A stretch of DNA of 7,930 nt from Acidobacteriota bacterium. GTDB taxonomy: Bacteria; Acidobacteriota; Aminicenantia; UBA2199. The DNA lies in NCBI GenBank assembly GCA_021817755.1, contig JAKAGC010000156.1, forward strand, positions 1 through 7,930, in the 5' to 3' direction. Positions 5,770 through 7,930 of this stretch are shown in pieces. How positions within the stretch are numbered: position 1 is the first letter of the stretch; each line of letters begins with the position of its first letter. A program made the position numbers and the translations under genes. The notes under the pieces were generated by a model. The model made no database searches, was not told where the DNA came from, and saw nothing but the letters and a program-made list of their open reading frames with translations.

Positions 5770-7806
5770 ATGAAAAATAAAAAAATTAATGTTGTTTTAA
5801 TGTTATTTATTCTTTTTCCATCATTGATAATAGTTGCGTCGACAGCAGATAAAAAGGTTTCGGGTGATATTTCTGAAATATCACTGGAAGATTTACTAAA
5901 TACGGATATTACGGTTGCGGGGAAAAAAGCTCAAAAAATCAACGAAGCACCTGCTATAGTCAGCGTTATTACCGATGAGGATATTTATCATATGGGAGCA
6001 TCGAGCCTTTATGAAATTTTAAGTACTATCCCGGGGATTAATGTTACTGAAACTTATTTCGGGTATTCTTCCATTAATATTCGAGGAAGTTTGCAGACAC
6101 ATTATAATAATAAGAGTCTTTTATTATTAAACAATCATCCCATATTCGATAGTATTTTGGGATCTTATTACCTTGAACAGATTCCGCTCAATATGATTAA
6201 ACGAATTGAAATCATACGCGGTCCGGGCTCTACATTATACGGTACGAATGCATTTACAGGTGTTATTAAAATTATTACCAAAGATGGTAAAGATTTGAAT
6301 GGTGGAGAAGTGGGGTTAACTGCCGGGAGTTTCAAAACTATTAATCCCTCTTTCGTTTATGGAAAAGCATTTAAGGATTTTCAATTATCGATTGCCGGTA
6401 ATTATATGGATTCTAAAGGTTGGCCTTACAAGGTTTCTATGGATGAAGATCATCGCTCCGGTCAAATCGATTATGAAGATGATTATTATAATGGGATGAT
6501 TTCTATCGGTTATAAAAATTTAAAAGCCAATCTTTCCTATTTCCATGTTAATAAGGATAAATTCGGTACTGTTCCTACTCTGGTTTCTACCGGATATAGA
6601 AAAATTGATGGGTTTTCCGGGGATTTGTCTTATGATTTTAAGCCCGGGAAAAAAACATCTTTTTCGATTTATGCCTATTATGATAGTATTAAAGGGTATG
6701 AAGAAACAGGATGGGTTCCCCCGCAACAGAGTCTAAAAGATATGGGTATCGGTGAAGTAGAGGATATGAAAAGTAAGAATTCCAAAGCAGGAGTTGAGTT
6801 CCAGGGAACTTACAAATTTTCGGATAAAACCCATTTAGTAGGCGGATTATTGTATGAGTCTCTTCATACGAATCCAATGATTCAATATATAAAAGGAACA
6901 GACATTCCTTCTCCGTTCGGGTCGAGTCCATTTTTTGATTCTCATAATTCATATGCTTATTCCGGTTATCTTCAACTTGATAGTGTTTTAGGAGATATAG
7001 TAGGAGTTGTTGCCGGAATTCGGTATACATATGACAAAGATTTCGGATCCAAAATTGTTCCCCGTGGTGGATTTGTTTTTTATACCAGTGATAAAATACA
7101 TTTCAAAATGTTGTATGGACAGGCTTTCCGTAGTCCTAATTTTTTTGAAAAATACACAGAAGGCGCCAACATACTTTATGGAAATCCCGATTTAAAACCG
7201 GAACAAATCAATACCCTGGATTTTGGAATGGACTACATGATAAATTCACAAAATAACCTTCGTATCAACTATTTTTTTACTACAACCGATAATTTGATTA
7301 CACGAAGTGGTATAGTTAAAGCCGGTGAAAGAGGAAATACCAAAGATACCCCTCAATATCAAAACTCCGATGGACAACGGATAAATGGTCTTGAAATCGA
7401 ATTTAAAGGCGCTCTTTTGAAAAAATTCCGTTATTTCGCCAATGCTTCTTACATAGAAGGTGTAAATAAAAAGAACGAATTTGACATTGGATTTATTCCT
7501 ACATTTATATCCAATCTGGGATTTTCAATTAAATTCTATTCAAAGGGTACTTTCTCCACCAATCTCCAGTATACGGGAAAACGTTCAGGGAAATTATTTA
7601 ATAGAACCGATTATACTGTTGATCCTTTCTTCTTATGGAATGCCACGATAAGTTACGATCCGGCTAAATCGCTTTCACTCCGGCTGATTGGTAAGAATCT
7701 AACCAACTCCAATTATTTTGTACCCGAATACATACGGGCAAACATTCCTGAAATTCCCGGAGGCCCAGGAAGAGCATTCTATATTCAAGCCTTATATGAT
7801 TTTTAA
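5770..7806 (+). CDS. TonB-dependent outer-membrane receptor
   Basis: A complete 678-residue receptor for energy-driven uptake of a scarce nutrient (iron chelate, cobalamin or similar) across the outer membrane. The ATG at 5770 follows GAGGTGA. The signal peptide is KNKK, then a hydrophobic core about 7-23, with cleavage likely near VAS-T (about 24-26). SLEDLLNTDITVAG (38-51) carries a TonB-box-like DITVAG. The plug domain runs about 55-172, with EAPAIVSVITDEDI, IRGPGSTLYGTNAFTG (149-164) and VIKIIT. The beta-barrel is about 178-678, with the conserved FRSPNFFE (453-460), NPDLKPEQ (472-479), GKNLTN (641-646) and a C-terminal YIQALYDF ending in Phe, the usual assembly signal. Length and order match the BtuB/FepA-like class. 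The substrate cannot be told: no siderophore, cobalamin or metal genes lie beside it and I see no riboswitch in the leader. It is a single-gene unit closed by a strong terminator. Confidence 0.95.
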   Translation: MKNKKINVVLMLFILFPSLIIVASTADKKVSGDISEISLEDLLNTDITVAGKKAQKINEAPAIVSVITDEDIYHMGASSLYEILSTIPGINVTETYFGYSSINIRGSLQTHYNNKSLLLLNNHPIFDSILGSYYLEQIPLNMIKRIEIIRGPGSTLYGTNAFTGVIKIITKDGKDLNGGEVGLTAGSFKTINPSFVYGKAFKDFQLSIAGNYMDSKGWPYKVSMDEDHRSGQIDYEDDYYNGMISIGYKNLKANLSYFHVNKDKFGTVPTLVSTGYRKIDGFSGDLSYDFKPGKKTSFSIYAYYDSIKGYEETGWVPPQQSLKDMGIGEVEDMKSKNSKAGVEFQGTYKFSDKTHLVGGLLYESLHTNPMIQYIKGTDIPSPFGSSPFFDSHNSYAYSGYLQLDSVLGDIVGVVAGIRYTYDKDFGSKIVPRGGFVFYTSDKIHFKMLYGQAFRSPNFFEKYTEGANILYGNPDLKPEQINTLDFGMDYMINSQNNLRINYFFTTTDNLITRSGIVKAGERGNTKDTPQYQNSDGQRINGLEIEFKGALLKKFRYFANASYIEGVNKKNEFDIGFIPTFISNLGFSIKFYSKGTFSTNLQYTGKRSGKLFNRTDYTVDPFFLWNATISYDPAKSLSLRLIGKNLTNSNYFVPEYIRANIPEIPGGPGRAFYIQALYDF

Positions 7807-7861
7807 ATCTTAATACGGACTTTTAGTTGTAGTCTACGGTTCTCCCCCTCCATTACTCCGC

Positions 7862-7897
7862 CCGCCCTCATTTCCCCGTGAGGGCGGTTTTTTTTTT
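7862..7897 (+). terminator. Intrinsic terminator after the TonB-dependent receptor
   Basis: CCGCCCTCA (7862-7870) pairs perfectly with TGAGGGCGG (7879-7887) around an 8-nt loop and is followed directly by ten T residues (7888-7897). It begins 55 nt after the receptor stop codon. The bases after it to the end of the window show no feature. Confidence 0.95.
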
Positions 7898-7930
7898 ATC
7901 TATATTTTTGCCCGAAATTATTGGATAAAA

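Noticed and set aside
6689..7030. 113-codon minus-strand open frame inside the receptor gene
   Set aside because: Antisense shadow of a strongly supported beta-barrel; the sequence has no family features.

Overview
The window is AT-rich bacterial DNA. It probably comes from a diderm (Gram-negative-type) organism, because it encodes a TonB-dependent outer-membrane receptor with a C-terminal aromatic beta-signal and a lipoprotein-type signal peptide. The standard genetic code fits: stops are TAA or TAG. I cannot name the lineage from the sequence alone. I see no rRNA, tRNA, CRISPR array, transposase or phage gene.

Left part (1-4500), all on the minus strand and read right to left: a beta-CASP metallo-beta-lactamase-fold protein of the RNA-processing type (4500-2920), an OmpR/CusR-type response regulator (2886-2206), a CusS-type sensor histidine kinase (2225-777) and the first 230 or so codons of a sulfatase-like lipoprotein that runs off the left edge. 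Gaps are small (33 nt, a 20-nt overlap, then 52-85 nt) and no terminator lies between them, so they may be one transcription unit. The kinase has a single in-frame TAA in its extracytoplasmic sensor region. The frame is intact on both sides, so it is a one-codon nonsense lesion, a sequence error or a translated-through stop.

Middle (4501-5193): a divergent control region with a 28-bp near-perfect dyad in front of the metallo-hydrolase gene and a good sigma70-like promoter for a small YtxH-type membrane protein (4692-4913). After that gene comes a compact structured element (4965-5019), then another good promoter for a DksA/TraR-type transcription factor (5194-5547).

Right part (5548-7930): a leader with two perfect short palindromes and two TATAAT boxes, a complete 678-residue TonB-dependent receptor (5770-7806), and a textbook intrinsic terminator (7862-7897).

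Functionally this looks like chromosomal envelope and regulation genes, not a defence or mobile island. The points most worth a second look are the interrupted kinase, the sulfatase-like protein with Thr at the nucleophile position and an unusual insertion, the two unexplained operator-like dyads, and the folded element after the YtxH gene. I see no convincing new multi-gene system.
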